A stretch of 64,000 nucleotides of DNA from Rothia sp. P100 (lineage in GTDB: Bacteria; Actinomycetota; Actinomycetes; Actinomycetales; Micrococcaceae). The stretch's first letter is position 1, and every line of letters begins with the position of its first letter. The notes beneath the pieces are model-generated. The model was not told where the DNA came from, did not search any database, and was given only the letters and a program-made list of their open reading frames with translations. The stretch lies in NCBI RefSeq assembly GCF_023712425.1, contig NZ_JAMAYG010000001.1, positions 682,001-746,000 of the forward strand. The letters are read 5' to 3'. Both the position numbers and the translations under genes were made by a program. Of the stretch, positions 8,748-17,870 are shown piece after piece.

Positions 8748-8805
8748 GACTGTCCTTAAGCGTCCCGGGCGAATTCCTTTTCTGCCCCTCTTTGTGCCAC
8801 AGGAG

Positions 8806-8835
8806 TTGTGACCTGTCTACACCTGCGGCTAGAAA
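8806..8835 (+). promoter_or_regulatory. putative promoter of the polymerase-like gene
   Basis: TTGTGA at 8806-8811 and TAGAAA at 8830-8835 with an 18-base spacer, 18 bases before the ATG at 8854. It lies in the 106-base gap shared with divergent tadA. The matches to the sigma-70 type consensus are good but short. Confidence 0.4.
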
Positions 8836-8853
8836 AACAGGAATAATAGAAGA

Positions 8854-10641
8854 ATGTATATTGTGCTCGGGCCCGCAGACGCCTCTACCGGGGAGAACCT
8901 CGGTGGGGCAGTTGATGCGCTCTGGGAGGCCATCACACTCAATGACACCGGCTCTGGCACTCACCGCACCTTTCCTCTGGGAAAAATAGCGGACTTTATG
9001 CAAACGGTTGAAAAGCACAACACCCACCGCACGATCCGTTGGACCTGGGCAGATGCCCGAATGGTCATGCCCATGCTTTTGCAGGCCGGTGCCAGCCCCA
9101 GCAGTTGCCACGACCTGCGCCTGGTTCAGCGCCTCTTAGTGACCGCAGCATCCAGAGCCCAAAACGGTATCAGCTTCACCCCGGTACTAGAGCTCGGCAA
9201 GGAAGCTCAGCCAGCCGGAACCCTACCGGCTCGCCGCCAGATTGAGGGTCAAGAGTCCCTCTTTGATGCCCCGCCCATAACCGCCAGCCGTGACGAACAG
9301 GAACCTGCCCCCACAGCCTCCCTGCTTCTCGAAGAATTGCAGGCCCAGCTCACCACCATCAAATCGGCCCCTTACCCTGGCAGATTAGGCCTACTGGCAG
9401 CCACCGAATCCCAGGGCGGCATTATTGCCGCAGAAATGAAGCACTATGGGATGCCCTGGAACCGGGCTATCCACGAAAAGATCTTAGAGCACCAGCTCGG
9501 TGCCCGCCCGGCAGGCTATCAGCGCCCCTACAAGCTCGAACAGTTAGCTGCCCGTCTGCGCCAAGAATTGGGGGCGCCCAACCTCAACCCCGACTCCCCT
9601 CATGAGGTGCTGCGAGCACTTCAGTCCGCGGGCTTCTCGGTCACCAGCACTCGCAAGTGGGAGCTCACCGAATGGGCGAATTCCGCCCCGCACCTGCGCG
9701 AATCCCGCTGGCAGGTGGTACGCCCCCTGCTGGAGTACAAACGCTTGGCAAGGCTCTACACCGCTAACGGCTGGGCATGGCTAGACGCCTGGGTAACGGA
9801 CAACCGCTTTCATCCTGCTTATGAGGTGGCGAGCGCCGCTACTGGCAGGTGGGGTGCCCACGGGGGCGGTGCCATGCAGATCCCTAAGGACGTCCGTGCC
9901 GCCGTGCACGCCGAAGAAGGTATGTTGCTTACCGTGGCAGATGCCGCCCAAATCGAACCCCGTATTCTGGCGGTTATGAGTGGGGACCGAGCTCTAGCTG
10001 TAGCAGGCCGCGACACCGACCTCTACCTGGGTATCGCAGAAATCGGCAAACGTACCGGCAGCGCTCTGGCAGACCGCTCCCACGCCAAAATTGCCCTGCT
10101 AGCTGCCATGTACGGTGCCACCACCGGTGAGGGAGGGCAGCTCATGCCCCACCTCAAAAAGCTCTTCCCCCAAGCCATCGGTTTCACTGAAAAGGCAGCA
10201 GAAATCGGCTTGCGCGGCGGTCAGGTCACTACCTTCTTAGGTAGGACGTCCCCCGCCCCATCCCACGCCTGGTTTGAGGCTCAGCGCGACCGATCCTCAG
10301 CAGAAAAAGAGCGAGCTGCTGCAACGGCCGCCCGTTCCCACAGTCGCTTCACCCGTAACTTCGTCATTCAGGGCACCGCCGCTGAATGGGCGGTGATTTG
10401 GATGGCGCAGATTCGCCGCCGCCTGCGCACCGAACGGCGCTTCGGCCACCGTCTACAGTCCCGCCTGGTCTACTTCTTACACGATGAAATCATGATTTAC
10501 GGCCCGCAGAACGAGGCGGCACTATGCGCCACGATTGTACGAGAAAGCGCCCAGGCAGCCGCTGAACTAATTTTTGGGCCCACCGACGTTGAGTTCCCGG
10601 TCACCGTAGTAACCACCGACGACTACTCCCAGGCCAAATAA
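8854..10641 (+). CDS. bifunctional 3'-5' exonuclease/DNA polymerase family protein (Pol I-like, family A)
   Basis: 595 residues. The C-terminal two thirds resemble the family A polymerase domain: motif A reads D-A-A-Q-I-E-P-R with the metal Asp at 363, the finger motif RSHAKIALLAAMYG near 407-421 keeps Arg, Lys and Tyr-Gly, and motif C is HDE at 543-545. The first ~170 residues take the place of an exonuclease domain, but I see no DxE proofreading motif, so exonuclease activity is doubtful. This is a second, shorter Pol I-like protein found in many actinobacteria beside the true PolA; its role is not settled. It stands alone, divergent from tadA, and ends in a GC-rich terminator. Confidence 0.82.
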   Translation: MYIVLGPADASTGENLGGAVDALWEAITLNDTGSGTHRTFPLGKIADFMQTVEKHNTHRTIRWTWADARMVMPMLLQAGASPSSCHDLRLVQRLLVTAASRAQNGISFTPVLELGKEAQPAGTLPARRQIEGQESLFDAPPITASRDEQEPAPTASLLLEELQAQLTTIKSAPYPGRLGLLAATESQGGIIAAEMKHYGMPWNRAIHEKILEHQLGARPAGYQRPYKLEQLAARLRQELGAPNLNPDSPHEVLRALQSAGFSVTSTRKWELTEWANSAPHLRESRWQVVRPLLEYKRLARLYTANGWAWLDAWVTDNRFHPAYEVASAATGRWGAHGGGAMQIPKDVRAAVHAEEGMLLTVADAAQIEPRILAVMSGDRALAVAGRDTDLYLGIAEIGKRTGSALADRSHAKIALLAAMYGATTGEGGQLMPHLKKLFPQAIGFTEKAAEIGLRGGQVTTFLGRTSPAPSHAWFEAQRDRSSAEKERAAATAARSHSRFTRNFVIQGTAAEWAVIWMAQIRRRLRTERRFGHRLQSRLVYFLHDEIMIYGPQNEAALCATIVRESAQAAAELIFGPTDVEFPVTVVTTDDYSQAK

Positions 10642-10645
10642 GAAG

Positions 10646-10694
10646 AGGGGGTCAGCAGGCTGAATACCCACCTATGCCGGCCCCCCGTTTTTCT
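10646..10694 (+). terminator. terminator after the polymerase-like gene
   Basis: GGGGG at 10647-10651 pairs with CCCCCC at 10681-10686, followed by GTTTTTC. The loop is long (about 29 bases) but contains further short pairing. It lies 5 bases past the stop and just before the end of the convergent NUDIX gene. Confidence 0.6.
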
Positions 10695-10700
10695 TATGGC

Positions 10701-11438
10701 CTATGCACCGATGTCCCGCATCTTTTGGGGGTTCCAGGGCAGTTCCCAGCCGAGTTCTTTGAAGATATTGGAGAGGATGAAGCCGGTAAAGCCCCAGATG
10801 GTGAAGGTTTCGTGGTCACCGTGCACATCAAAGGCAGGTGACTTGTGCACCTGATAGGCGCTGTTGATGGCGGCGGTGTGGCGGTTTTCCGGGTCGAGCA
10901 GATCTGCTACCGGCACGCGCACCACCAGGGTGGATTCGTCAGTGTCCACCGCGGCGACGGGAGTGGGCAGCGTCCACCAGGCAATTACTGGAGTGACCAT
11001 AAAATTGCTGACCGGCAAGGCAACGGGTTCTAACTGGCCTAGAATTTCAACTCCACTGGCATCCAATCCGGTTTCTTCGACAGCTTCGCGCAGAGCAGCC
11101 ACCTGGGCAACCGGAACCCCTAGACGGGCTGCCTCGTCGTAGTCTTCTGGGTCCACCCGACCGCCGGGGAAGGCAGGCTGACCGGCGTGATGACGCAGCC
11201 GATTGGAGCGCACAAGAATCAGCAGGTCAAGGTCATCCCCTACCGCTCCGCAGTGGCTTTCTGAGGGGCTGTCATCGAGCACACCAAAGAGGATTAGCAC
11301 GGCAGCATCGCGGGCTTTTTCAGGGTCAATGCGCCCAATCCGCCAGGCATCAGCTCCCTCTATTGCCGGTGGGTTGCGTTCCAGTAGCTCAAGGAGCTGG
11401 GTGCGTGTGGGGTGGCTGTGGGAAATATTCTCAGGCAT
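10701..11438 (-). CDS. NUDIX hydrolase, coenzyme A pyrophosphatase-like
   Basis: 245 residues from ATG 11438, which overlaps the nth stop by 8 bases and has GAAGGG upstream. The NUDIX region is at about 85-125: LRHHAGQPAFPGGRVDPED then, after a 14-residue insert, ALREAVEETGLD. The preceding LRHHAGQ-x-x-FPGG sequence is the mark of the CoA pyrophosphatase subgroup (NudL type), which splits CoA into phosphopantetheine and ADP. The frame stays open far upstream inside nth, but that part has nth's coding frame on top of it. It forms a two-gene unit with nth. Substrate is inferred from subgroup motif only. Confidence 0.82.
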   Translation of the reverse strand: MPENISHSHPTRTQLLELLERNPPAIEGADAWRIGRIDPEKARDAAVLILFGVLDDSPSESHCGAVGDDLDLLILVRSNRLRHHAGQPAFPGGRVDPEDYDEAARLGVPVAQVAALREAVEETGLDASGVEILGQLEPVALPVSNFMVTPVIAWWTLPTPVAAVDTDESTLVVRVPVADLLDPENRHTAAINSAYQVHKSPAFDVHGDHETFTIWGFTGFILSNIFKELGWELPWNPQKMRDIGA

Positions 11439-12336
11439 TGAGGCCGTACCCTTCTGCTCGGAGTTCCTGGCGGGTGGCACCCTGCAGAAAACGCAGGTGC
11501 AGGCGTTCGCGCCCGGGCGCCATCTCATATTTCATGAGAGCCCTAGCAGCTGTTTCCTCCGTTTCCCCGGCGCCATAGGCGGGGCAAAGGTCAGCAACGG
11601 GGCAGACCCCGCAGGCCGGTTTTTGGGCATGGCAGATACGCCTGCCGTGGTAGACCAGACGGTGGGAGAGGTTGGTCCAGTCCTTGGGCTCAAAGAGAGC
11701 AGCGACGGCGTGTTCCACCTTGACGGGGTCTTCTAGGTCAGTAAAACCGAAGCGGCGGGCTAGACGCCCAAAGTGGGTGTCCACGGTGATGCCGGGGCGC
11801 CCAAAAGCATTACCCAGCACCACGAAAGCGGTTTTGCGACCCACGCCGGGGAGCTTGACCAGTTGCTCTAATTTTTCCGGCACTTCCCCACCGTGATCAG
11901 CGACCAGCCGCTCGGCAAGCCCCACCGTTGCCTTTGCCTTGGAGCGGTAGAAACCCAGAGGTCTCACGATTTCTTCGACCTCTTCGATACGCGCAGTAGC
12001 CAGGGCGGCCGCGTCCGGGTAGCGGGCGAAGAGCTCTGGGGTAACTGCGTTGACACGGACGTCGGTGGTCTGGGCTGAGAGCACCGTTGCCACTAAAAGC
12101 TGGTAGGGGTTCGCGAAATCGAGTTCAGCTACGGCGTAAGGGTAGGTTTCCCCCAAAATTCGGTTAATTTTTCGGGCTCGACGCACCAGGGAAAGGGGGC
12201 TTTCACTCTCCCCTTTAGCAGCGGCGCGTGAGCGTTTGCGAGCTGCCGCCTCCGCCACCGGGGCAGGCACAGTACGGATTTCAAGCAGAGAGCGTTCATC
12301 AGGGGTTAGCTCTATCGATGAGAGTGATTCAACCAT
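11431..12336 (-). CDS. nth: endonuclease III (DNA glycosylase/AP lyase)
   Basis: 301 residues from ATG 12336; a TTG six codons upstream is a less likely start. The helix-hairpin-helix LVKLPGVGRKTAFVVLG is at about 166-181, with catalytic Lys174 and Asp192 (ITVDTHFGRLA). The iron-sulfur loop has C241-x6-C248-x2-C251-x5-C257. It removes oxidised pyrimidines and nicks the abasic site. The first ~55 residues are an extension beyond the E. coli protein, rich in Ala/Arg/Ser, as in other actinobacterial Nth. It is followed by an overlapping NUDIX gene, so both may serve nucleotide and DNA housekeeping. Confidence 0.93.
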   Translation of the reverse strand: MVESLSSIELTPDERSLLEIRTVPAPVAEAAARKRSRAAAKGESESPLSLVRRARKINRILGETYPYAVAELDFANPYQLLVATVLSAQTTDVRVNAVTPELFARYPDAAALATARIEEVEEIVRPLGFYRSKAKATVGLAERLVADHGGEVPEKLEQLVKLPGVGRKTAFVVLGNAFGRPGITVDTHFGRLARRFGFTDLEDPVKVEHAVAALFEPKDWTNLSHRLVYHGRRICHAQKPACGVCPVADLCPAYGAGETEETAARALMKYEMAPGRERLHLRFLQGATRQELRAEGYGLNA

Positions 12337-12413
12337 ATGAATGAGACTACTCAAAAGCGGTTGTCAGAGCATAGCGCACCGTCAGTTCCAGTCATATTCA
12401 CGCCGGGTCTACC

Positions 12414-12430
12414 GTCACATTTCATGTAAC
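12414..12430. promoter_or_regulatory. inverted repeat upstream of acs
   Basis: GTCACAT-TTC-ATGTAAC: 7-base arms with one mismatch, ending 16 bases before the proposed acs -35. The size and position suit a dimeric regulator. Known acetate regulators of actinobacteria were not matched to it. Confidence 0.35.
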
Positions 12431-12445
12431 ACGAACAGTGATTTT

Positions 12446-12474
12446 GTGACAGCCACTACACAGTGCACTATGGT
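12446..12474 (+). promoter_or_regulatory. putative acs promoter
   Basis: GTGACA at 12446-12451 and TATGGT at 12469-12474 with a 17-base spacer, about 70 bases before the acs ATG. An 11-base perfect palindrome TGTGACTCACA lies downstream at 12491-12501, within the likely leader, and could bind a repressor. Confidence 0.4.
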
Positions 12475-12546
12475 GTTAGATAAATATTTGTGTGACTCAC
12501 ATCAATGAGCCACGCCATAAACCTTTACACAGGAAAGGCAGAGCCC

Positions 12547-14481
12547 ATGACCGAAACCAATATCTTTGCTCCCAGCGCAGAATTCTCAGCCCAAGCTAAT
12601 GCCCAGCCCGGCATCTACGAAGAAGCTAAAGAAAAAGGGGTAGATTTCTGGGCAGAGCAGGCTCGTGAGCTACTGACCTGGTCCAAGCCTTTCACCGAAA
12701 CCCTGGACTGGTCTAACCCTCCCTTCGCCAAGTGGTTCGCAGATGGCGAACTCAACGCTTGTTACAACGCGGTAGACCGCCATGTTGAGGCCGGCAACGG
12801 CGACCGCACCGCCATTCTCTTTGAAGGCGAACCCGGCGACACCGCCTCCTATACCTACGCCGAACTCAAAGACGAAGTTTCCCGCGTCGCCAACGGCATC
12901 GAATCCCTGGGTGTCACCAAGGGCGACCGGGTTGCCATTTACATGCCCATGATCGCTGAAGCCGTCATCGCCATGCTGGCCTGCGCCCGCGTAGGCGCCG
13001 TTCACTCAGTAGTCTTCGGCGGCTTCTCAGCCGACGCTCTGCGCTCCCGCATTGAGGACGGCGAAGCCAAGCTAGTCATCACCGCTGACGGTTCCTACCG
13101 CCGAGGCAAGCCCTCCATGCTGAAGCCCGCCGTTGATACCGCCCTAGAAAAGGGTGCTGAGACCATCGAGAAGGTGCTAGTCGTCAAGCGCAACGGCGAA
13201 GACGTCAACTGGGTTGAGGGCCGTGACGTCTGGTGGCACGAGCTCACCGCAGAACAATCCACCGACCACACCCCTTCAGCACAAAACGCCGAAGACCCCC
13301 TCTTCATCCTCTACACCTCAGGCACCACCGGCAAGCCAAAGGGTATCCTGCACACCACCGGCGGCTACCTCACCCAGGGCGCCTTCACCCACAAGAACAT
13401 CTTTGACCTCAAGCCCGAGACCGATGTCTACTGGTGCACCGCTGACGTCGGCTGGGTCACCGGTCACTCCTACGTCGCCTACGGCCCCCTGGTCAACGGC
13501 TCCACCCAGGTTATCTACGAAGGCACCCCCGACGCCCCGCACCGCGGCCGTTTCTGGGAAATCGTTGAAAAGTACGGGGTGACCATCATGTACACCTCCC
13601 CCACCGCCATCCGCACCATGATGAAATGGGGCGAGGACATCCCCGCAAAGTTCGATCTCACCAGCCTGCGCGTACTGGGCACTGTGGGCGAAGCCATCAA
13701 CCCCGAAGCCTGGCGTTGGTTCCACCGCGTCATCGGCGGCGGCAAGTGCCCCATCGTAGACACCTGGTGGCAGACCGAAACCGGCGCCATCATGGTCTCT
13801 CAGCTCCCCGGCATCACCCACGCCAAGCCCGGCTCCGCCCAGCAGCCCATCCCCGGCATCACCATCGACGTGGTCGATGACCTGGGCGATTCCCTGCCCA
13901 ACGAACAGTCCGGTTTCCTCACCATCCGTGAGCCCTGGCCCTCCATGCTGCGCACCATCTGGGGCGACGATGACCGCTTCATCGACACCTACTGGTCACG
14001 CTTCGAAAAGATGTACTTCGCAGGCGACGGCGCCAAACGCGACGCCGACGGCGACCTCTGGGTACTGGGCCGCGTGGACGACGTCATGAACGTCTCCGGC
14101 CACCGCCTCTCCACCCCCGAAATCGAGTCCGCCCTGGTATCGCACCCCGCCGTAGCAGAAGCTGCTGTAGTGGGCGCTGCTGACGAAACCACCGGTCAGG
14201 CAGTCATGGCCTTCGTCATCCTCAACGACAGCGCCAAAGCAGAGGACCATGACCCTACCCAACTGGCAGAGCAAATACGCGCCCACGTCGGTGTGGAAAT
14301 CTCACCCATCGCCAAGCCCAAGCGCGTGCTCATCGTGGACGACCTGCCCAAGACTCGCTCCGGCAAAATCATGCGCCGCCTCCTCAAGGACGTCGCAGAA
14401 GACCGCCCGGTCGGCGACACCACCACCCTGGCAGACCCCACCGTCATGCAGTCAATCGAGGCTAACTTCAAGCAGAGCTAA
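12547..14481 (+). CDS. acs: acetyl-CoA synthetase
   Basis: 644 residues from ATG 12547, which has GGAAAGG at a suitable distance; an upstream in-frame ATG would add 14 residues of unlikely sequence. The AMP-binding motif [11 protein letters not shown] is near residues 254-264. Further marks are [19 protein letters not shown], and the C-terminal hinge and catalytic loop TRSGKIMRR with Lys607, the lysine that is reversibly acetylated in Acs of other bacteria. It activates acetate to acetyl-CoA with ATP. A Sir2 deacylase encoded near 58.2 kb could be the partner that removes this acetyl group; that link is inference. It is a single-gene unit with palindromes in the promoter region and a strong terminator. 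Confidence 0.95.
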   Translation: MTETNIFAPSAEFSAQANAQPGIYEEAKEKGVDFWAEQARELLTWSKPFTETLDWSNPPFAKWFADGELNACYNAVDRHVEAGNGDRTAILFEGEPGDTASYTYAELKDEVSRVANGIESLGVTKGDRVAIYMPMIAEAVIAMLACARVGAVHSVVFGGFSADALRSRIEDGEAKLVITADGSYRRGKPSMLKPAVDTALEKGAETIEKVLVVKRNGEDVNWVEGRDVWWHELTAEQSTDHTPSAQNAEDPLFILYTSGTTGKPKGILHTTGGYLTQGAFTHKNIFDLKPETDVYWCTADVGWVTGHSYVAYGPLVNGSTQVIYEGTPDAPHRGRFWEIVEKYGVTIMYTSPTAIRTMMKWGEDIPAKFDLTSLRVLGTVGEAINPEAWRWFHRVIGGGKCPIVDTWWQTETGAIMVSQLPGITHAKPGSAQQPIPGITIDVVDDLGDSLPNEQSGFLTIREPWPSMLRTIWGDDDRFIDTYWSRFEKMYFAGDGAKRDADGDLWVLGRVDDVMNVSGHRLSTPEIESALVSHPAVAEAAVVGAADETTGQAVMAFVILNDSAKAEDHDPTQLAEQIRAHVGVEISPIAKPKRVLIVDDLPKTRSGKIMRRLLKDVAEDRPVGDTTTLADPTVMQSIEANFKQS

Positions 14482-14509
14482 GGGGTAAATAAGGAAATCC
14501 ATCCATAGT

Positions 14510-14560
14510 CCGCCTCCAGTTTTCTCACGATTCCGCAGAAAACTGGAGGCGGGCTCTTTA
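14510..14560 (+). terminator. strong terminator after acs
   Basis: CCGCCTCCAGTTTTCT at 14510-14525 pairs with AGAAAACTGGAGGCGG at 14537-14552 around an 11-base loop, followed by GCTCTTTAC. The stem is perfect over 16 pairs. Confidence 0.85.
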
Positions 14561-14579
14561 CTGTGAAAAACTAGGAGCC

Positions 14580-15044
14580 ATGGCAACTACTGCGACTGCA
14601 CCCAAACCCATCTTTGTTCTCAACGGCCCCAACCTTAACCTGCTGGGTATCCGCAAACCCGACATCTACGGGCACACCACTCTGGCAGACATTCAGGCGA
14701 CCCTGCGCGCTCAAGCAACCGAGCTGGGTCTGAGCATCGAGTTCATGCAGTCCAACCACGAGGGTACGCTCATTGACGAAATCCAGCGGGCCCGCACCGA
14801 AGGCTCAGCAATCATCATTAACCCTGCCGCCTACACCCACACCTCGGTTGCAATCCACGACGCCTTAGAGGCCACCGAACTGCCCATCGTTGAAGTCCAC
14901 CTCTCCAATGTGCACCGCCGCGAGAGCTTTCGCCACCACTCCTACGTTTCCTTGCAAGCCAGCGCCGTCATTGCTGGTGCCGGGGCTCAAGGCTACGAGC
15001 TGGCGCTGTCCTATCTTGCTCGCCAGCTTCAACCTGCCGGTTAA
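14580..15044 (+). CDS. aroQ: type II 3-dehydroquinate dehydratase
   Basis: 154 residues, normal for the dodecameric type II enzyme of the shikimate pathway. NGPNLNLLG is at 15-23, the catalytic Tyr of the mobile lid in RKPDIYG near 25-31, QSNHEG near 58, [16 protein letters not shown] near 81-96 and [18 protein letters not shown] near 104-121, which contains the catalytic His. AGGAG lies just before the ATG at 14580. No other aro gene is nearby. It could be read together with the permease 40 bases downstream. Confidence 0.95.
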   Translation: MATTATAPKPIFVLNGPNLNLLGIRKPDIYGHTTLADIQATLRAQATELGLSIEFMQSNHEGTLIDEIQRARTEGSAIIINPAAYTHTSVAIHDALEATELPIVEVHLSNVHRRESFRHHSYVSLQASAVIAGAGAQGYELALSYLARQLQPAG

Positions 15045-15083
15045 ACTCAAACCAGCGTCCTACATTTCACGAGGTCATAGACT

Positions 15084-16337
15084 ATGAGTACCACACCACA
15101 GCGCAAACTAACCTTGGCCGATGCAGTCTTCATTGGGGCTGGCTCTATGATTGGCGCCGGGCTCTTCGCCGCTTTCGCCCCAGCAACCCGCGCAGCAGGT
15201 GAATACCTGTTAGTATCACTGGCAATCGCCGCTTTTCTTGCGTTTGCTAATGCCACCTCTAGTGCCCAGCTAGCCGCCCAGTACCCCCAGTCTGGTGGCA
15301 CCTATATCTACGGCAAAAAACAGCTGGGCGACATCTGGGGCTTTCTCGCAGGCTGGTGCTTCGTGGTGGGCAAGACAGCCTCCTGCGCGGCCATGGCTAT
15401 GACCTTTGCCGCCTACGCCGCGCCGTCCTGGCAAAAGCCTCTTGCCATAGGTGCGGTTCTTGCACTCACTGCCGTCAACTATCGGGGTATCACCCGCACC
15501 GCTGCCCTGACTAAGCTTTTGGTCACCCTGGTGCTAGCAGGTTTAGCGGTCTTTTTTGTTGCGGTCTTAACCGGTACTTCACCGGCGCCCTTACACGCGG
15601 TTGACTCAGGAACCGCTGGTCTCTACGGGGTTCTACAGGGTGCTGGTCTGCTCTTCTTTGCCTTCGCAGGGTACGCGCGCATTGCAACCATGGGCGGTGA
15701 GGTTATACAGCCAGAACGTACCATACCGCGGGCCATTCTCTGGGCGCTGAGCTTAGTGGGCGTACTCTACCTGGCAGTTGCCCTTGTTGTGCTGTCACAG
15801 TTCAGCCCAGCACAGCTAGCTGGCAGTGTAGCTCCTCTGGCAGATGCAGTTGGCGGTTGGCCTTTTGCCCGTGGGGTGCTCTCCCTAGCCGCTAGCCTGG
15901 CTGCCTTGGGTGCACTGTTAGCGCTCATTACAGGTATCGGACGCACCGGCCACGCTATGGCTGTAGGCAAGCATCTACCTGCAGTTTTTGCCCCTCTGCA
16001 CCCCCGTTTTGGGGTACCTCACCGCCTAGAAATCACGGTAGCGTTAGCCGTCTGCCTTCTCATTCTGCTCTTTGACGTGCGCGGGGCGATCGGTTTCTCA
16101 TCCTTCGGTATTCTGCTCTACTATTTCTTGGCGAACTGCGCCGCATTGACCCAGGGCCCGACCCACCGCCGCTACCCGCGCTGGTTACAGGTAGCAGGGG
16201 CAGCCGGCTGCTTCATTGTGGTTTGGACGCTACCGCTCGCGTCTATTACAGGTGGGCTAGTATTGCTGACCTGCGGGTTGCTCTACTATTTGCTCTTTGC
16301 GCGGCGACAGGCTCAAGGTTCCAGTGATAGCCGCTAG
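15084..16337 (+). CDS. APC-family amino-acid permease
   Basis: 417 residues with about 12 predicted hydrophobic segments. The first helix has the APC substrate/ion signature IGAGSMIGAGLFAAF at about 16-30, followed by GGTYIYGKKQLGDIWGFLAGWCF near 72-94. An FAFAGYARIATMGGEVIQPERTIPRAI segment near 194-220 is the typical APC helix 6 region. It moves an amino acid or related amine across the cytoplasmic membrane with a cation; the substrate is unknown. It starts 40 bases after aroQ on the same strand, and its 3' end nearly meets the convergent protease gene (13-base gap). Confidence 0.85.
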   Translation: MSTTPQRKLTLADAVFIGAGSMIGAGLFAAFAPATRAAGEYLLVSLAIAAFLAFANATSSAQLAAQYPQSGGTYIYGKKQLGDIWGFLAGWCFVVGKTASCAAMAMTFAAYAAPSWQKPLAIGAVLALTAVNYRGITRTAALTKLLVTLVLAGLAVFFVAVLTGTSPAPLHAVDSGTAGLYGVLQGAGLLFFAFAGYARIATMGGEVIQPERTIPRAILWALSLVGVLYLAVALVVLSQFSPAQLAGSVAPLADAVGGWPFARGVLSLAASLAALGALLALITGIGRTGHAMAVGKHLPAVFAPLHPRFGVPHRLEITVALAVCLLILLFDVRGAIGFSSFGILLYYFLANCAALTQGPTHRRYPRWLQVAGAAGCFIVVWTLPLASITGGLVLLTCGLLYYLLFARRQAQGSSDSR

Positions 16338-16350
16338 CGCCGGTTGGGAG

Positions 16351-17529
16351 CTAGCCTGCACATGCGCCGGTAGCTACCGCCTGTGACCCGACCTCCACCT
16401 GACCCAGCGCGTTGATAATGCTTGATGCTGGCACAGCGTAGCCGCTTTGCCCCTGGGTTGCTTTAGCAAAAATCATGGCCATAACCGTGCCATCTTCCGT
16501 CAGCACAGGGCCACCGGAGTTACCCTGTTGAACATCAGCTGCCAGCTGGTACACCAGACGGGAGGGGTTGGTCTGGCCAGTCTGAGCATCAACGGTCTGC
16601 GTGATGCCCAGCCCCTGCACCGTGGCAGGTTTACTCTGGAAACCTCCCCCACCGGGGTAGCCCATAAAGGAGACGGTAGTGCCAGCCGCTATTTCGGTGC
16701 CATCGATAGGCAGGGGGTTCACTCCCAAATCGGGGGATGAGATGATGGCAATATCTAGAGCCTCATCAAAATAGATGACTTCACCGGTCGCTGCCTCACC
16801 GCCCCGCGCCAGCAGAGTGGGGGTAGTGACCCCGGCAAGGACGTGAGCGTTTGTAACGACCAGCCCACCGTCCACAGCGAAGCCAGAGCCTTCCGAAGTG
16901 TAATTACAAGCTTGGGCAGCTCCCACTACCTGCACTACTGAGGAGCTCGCGTTCTCTAGAACGGGGTTTGACAGTGGCTCAGAGGGGGCAGCCTGCTCAG
17001 GAAAGATCAGGTTGGAAATCTCAGGTAGGGCTGCCGCATCAATGACCTGCCCACGAATTTCAGTGACTTTATCTTGCAGGGTAGCCGGAGTGACCGACAT
17101 CATCCAGGAAATGACCCTAGATTCAGCGGTAGCAGCAGTAACAGCTGGCAGCCCCAGCGGGCGCACCAGAAGCACGATGGTCACAATCACCAAAGCGCTG
17201 AGTAACAGGTTCAGCACACCACCAGCCAGACGTTCTAAGCCGCGCAAAGGAGTAGCATCCGTGATACGGCGCAAGGAGCGCCCCAAGGCCATCCCGATAG
17301 TTTGCCCCAGTATCAGGCACGCCATCACGGTACCCAGCGCCACCAGCAGGTTCCATTGCGATCCCACCTGGTCAATCATCCAGGGGGTGGCATAGACCGC
17401 CGCAGCAGCACCCATCACAAAGCCAACCAGTGTGCCCAGGGCAACGAAAAGGCCCTGACGTAGACCTGTCAGAAAATACAGCCCAATGACGGCCAAAACC
17501 GCAATATCAAGGACGGTCGCAGCGCTCAT
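16351..17529 (-). CDS. MarP-like membrane-anchored serine protease with CvpA domain
   Basis: 392 residues from ATG 17529, which follows GGAGAAGG; an ATG 24 bases upstream has no usable spacing. Four hydrophobic segments in the first ~145 residues form a colicin V production (CvpA) domain. The rest is an extracytoplasmic trypsin-like domain with the His in VVTNAHVLAG, the Asp in EALDIAIIS and the Ser in QQGNSGGPVL. Two cysteines (QACNYTSEG and the C-terminal ATGACAG) could form the disulfide known for MarP. The mycobacterial homologue Rv3671c is needed for acid and oxidative resistance; the same use here is inference. It is divergent from crp, as in many actinobacteria. Confidence 0.87.
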   Translation of the reverse strand: MSAATVLDIAVLAVIGLYFLTGLRQGLFVALGTLVGFVMGAAAAVYATPWMIDQVGSQWNLLVALGTVMACLILGQTIGMALGRSLRRITDATPLRGLERLAGGVLNLLLSALVIVTIVLLVRPLGLPAVTAATAESRVISWMMSVTPATLQDKVTEIRGQVIDAAALPEISNLIFPEQAAPSEPLSNPVLENASSSVVQVVGAAQACNYTSEGSGFAVDGGLVVTNAHVLAGVTTPTLLARGGEAATGEVIYFDEALDIAIISSPDLGVNPLPIDGTEIAAGTTVSFMGYPGGGGFQSKPATVQGLGITQTVDAQTGQTNPSRLVYQLAADVQQGNSGGPVLTEDGTVMAMIFAKATQGQSGYAVPASSIINALGQVEVGSQAVATGACAG

Positions 17530-17870
17530 GGCCTTCTCCGTTTCTGTACCCATCCCTCAGATAGGTCATGTAGCTCAACAACGGGGGTGATGCCCCAATG
17601 TGGGAAGAATAAAGGTTACCGTCTGAACCTGGGAGAATAACCAGTGACCGGGCCCTAAAAATCTCTGGGAACTCCCACGCATACCTCAAAAAAGGTTTTG
17701 AAAGCACCCGATATCATGTAGTCTCTTTAGTAGTTAAATATGTCACAAGCAAATGTGGCGCGCATTGAAACAGCTCATACTATGCTTAGTACTCTGCCCG
17801 GTAGCACCATACAAGCTGCTTCTCGCACTTTTGCTCTCCACTTTAGAACTGTTCTAGGAGTTTTTGAACT
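17530..17870. other. intergenic region between divergent marP-like and crp genes
   Basis: 341 bases without a credible gene. It holds the divergent promoters. Around 17696-17750 it is AT-rich, with TTGAAA near 17697 and TAGTCT followed by TTTAGTAGTTAAATATG as possible promoter elements for crp, implying a leader over 100 bases long. A 66-codon frame starting at 17740 overlaps the crp start and has no family resemblance. Confidence 0.5.

Noticed and set aside
11439-11528. Thirty-residue upstream extension of the NUDIX protein inside nth
   Set aside because: The sequence is the shadow of the nth coding frame; ATG 11438 overlaps the nth stop in normal operon fashion.
12491-12501. TGTGACTCACA as a Crp/GlxR binding site for acs
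   Set aside because: The halves are one base apart, while Crp-type sites need six bases between TGTGA and TCACA. Kept only as an unassigned palindrome.
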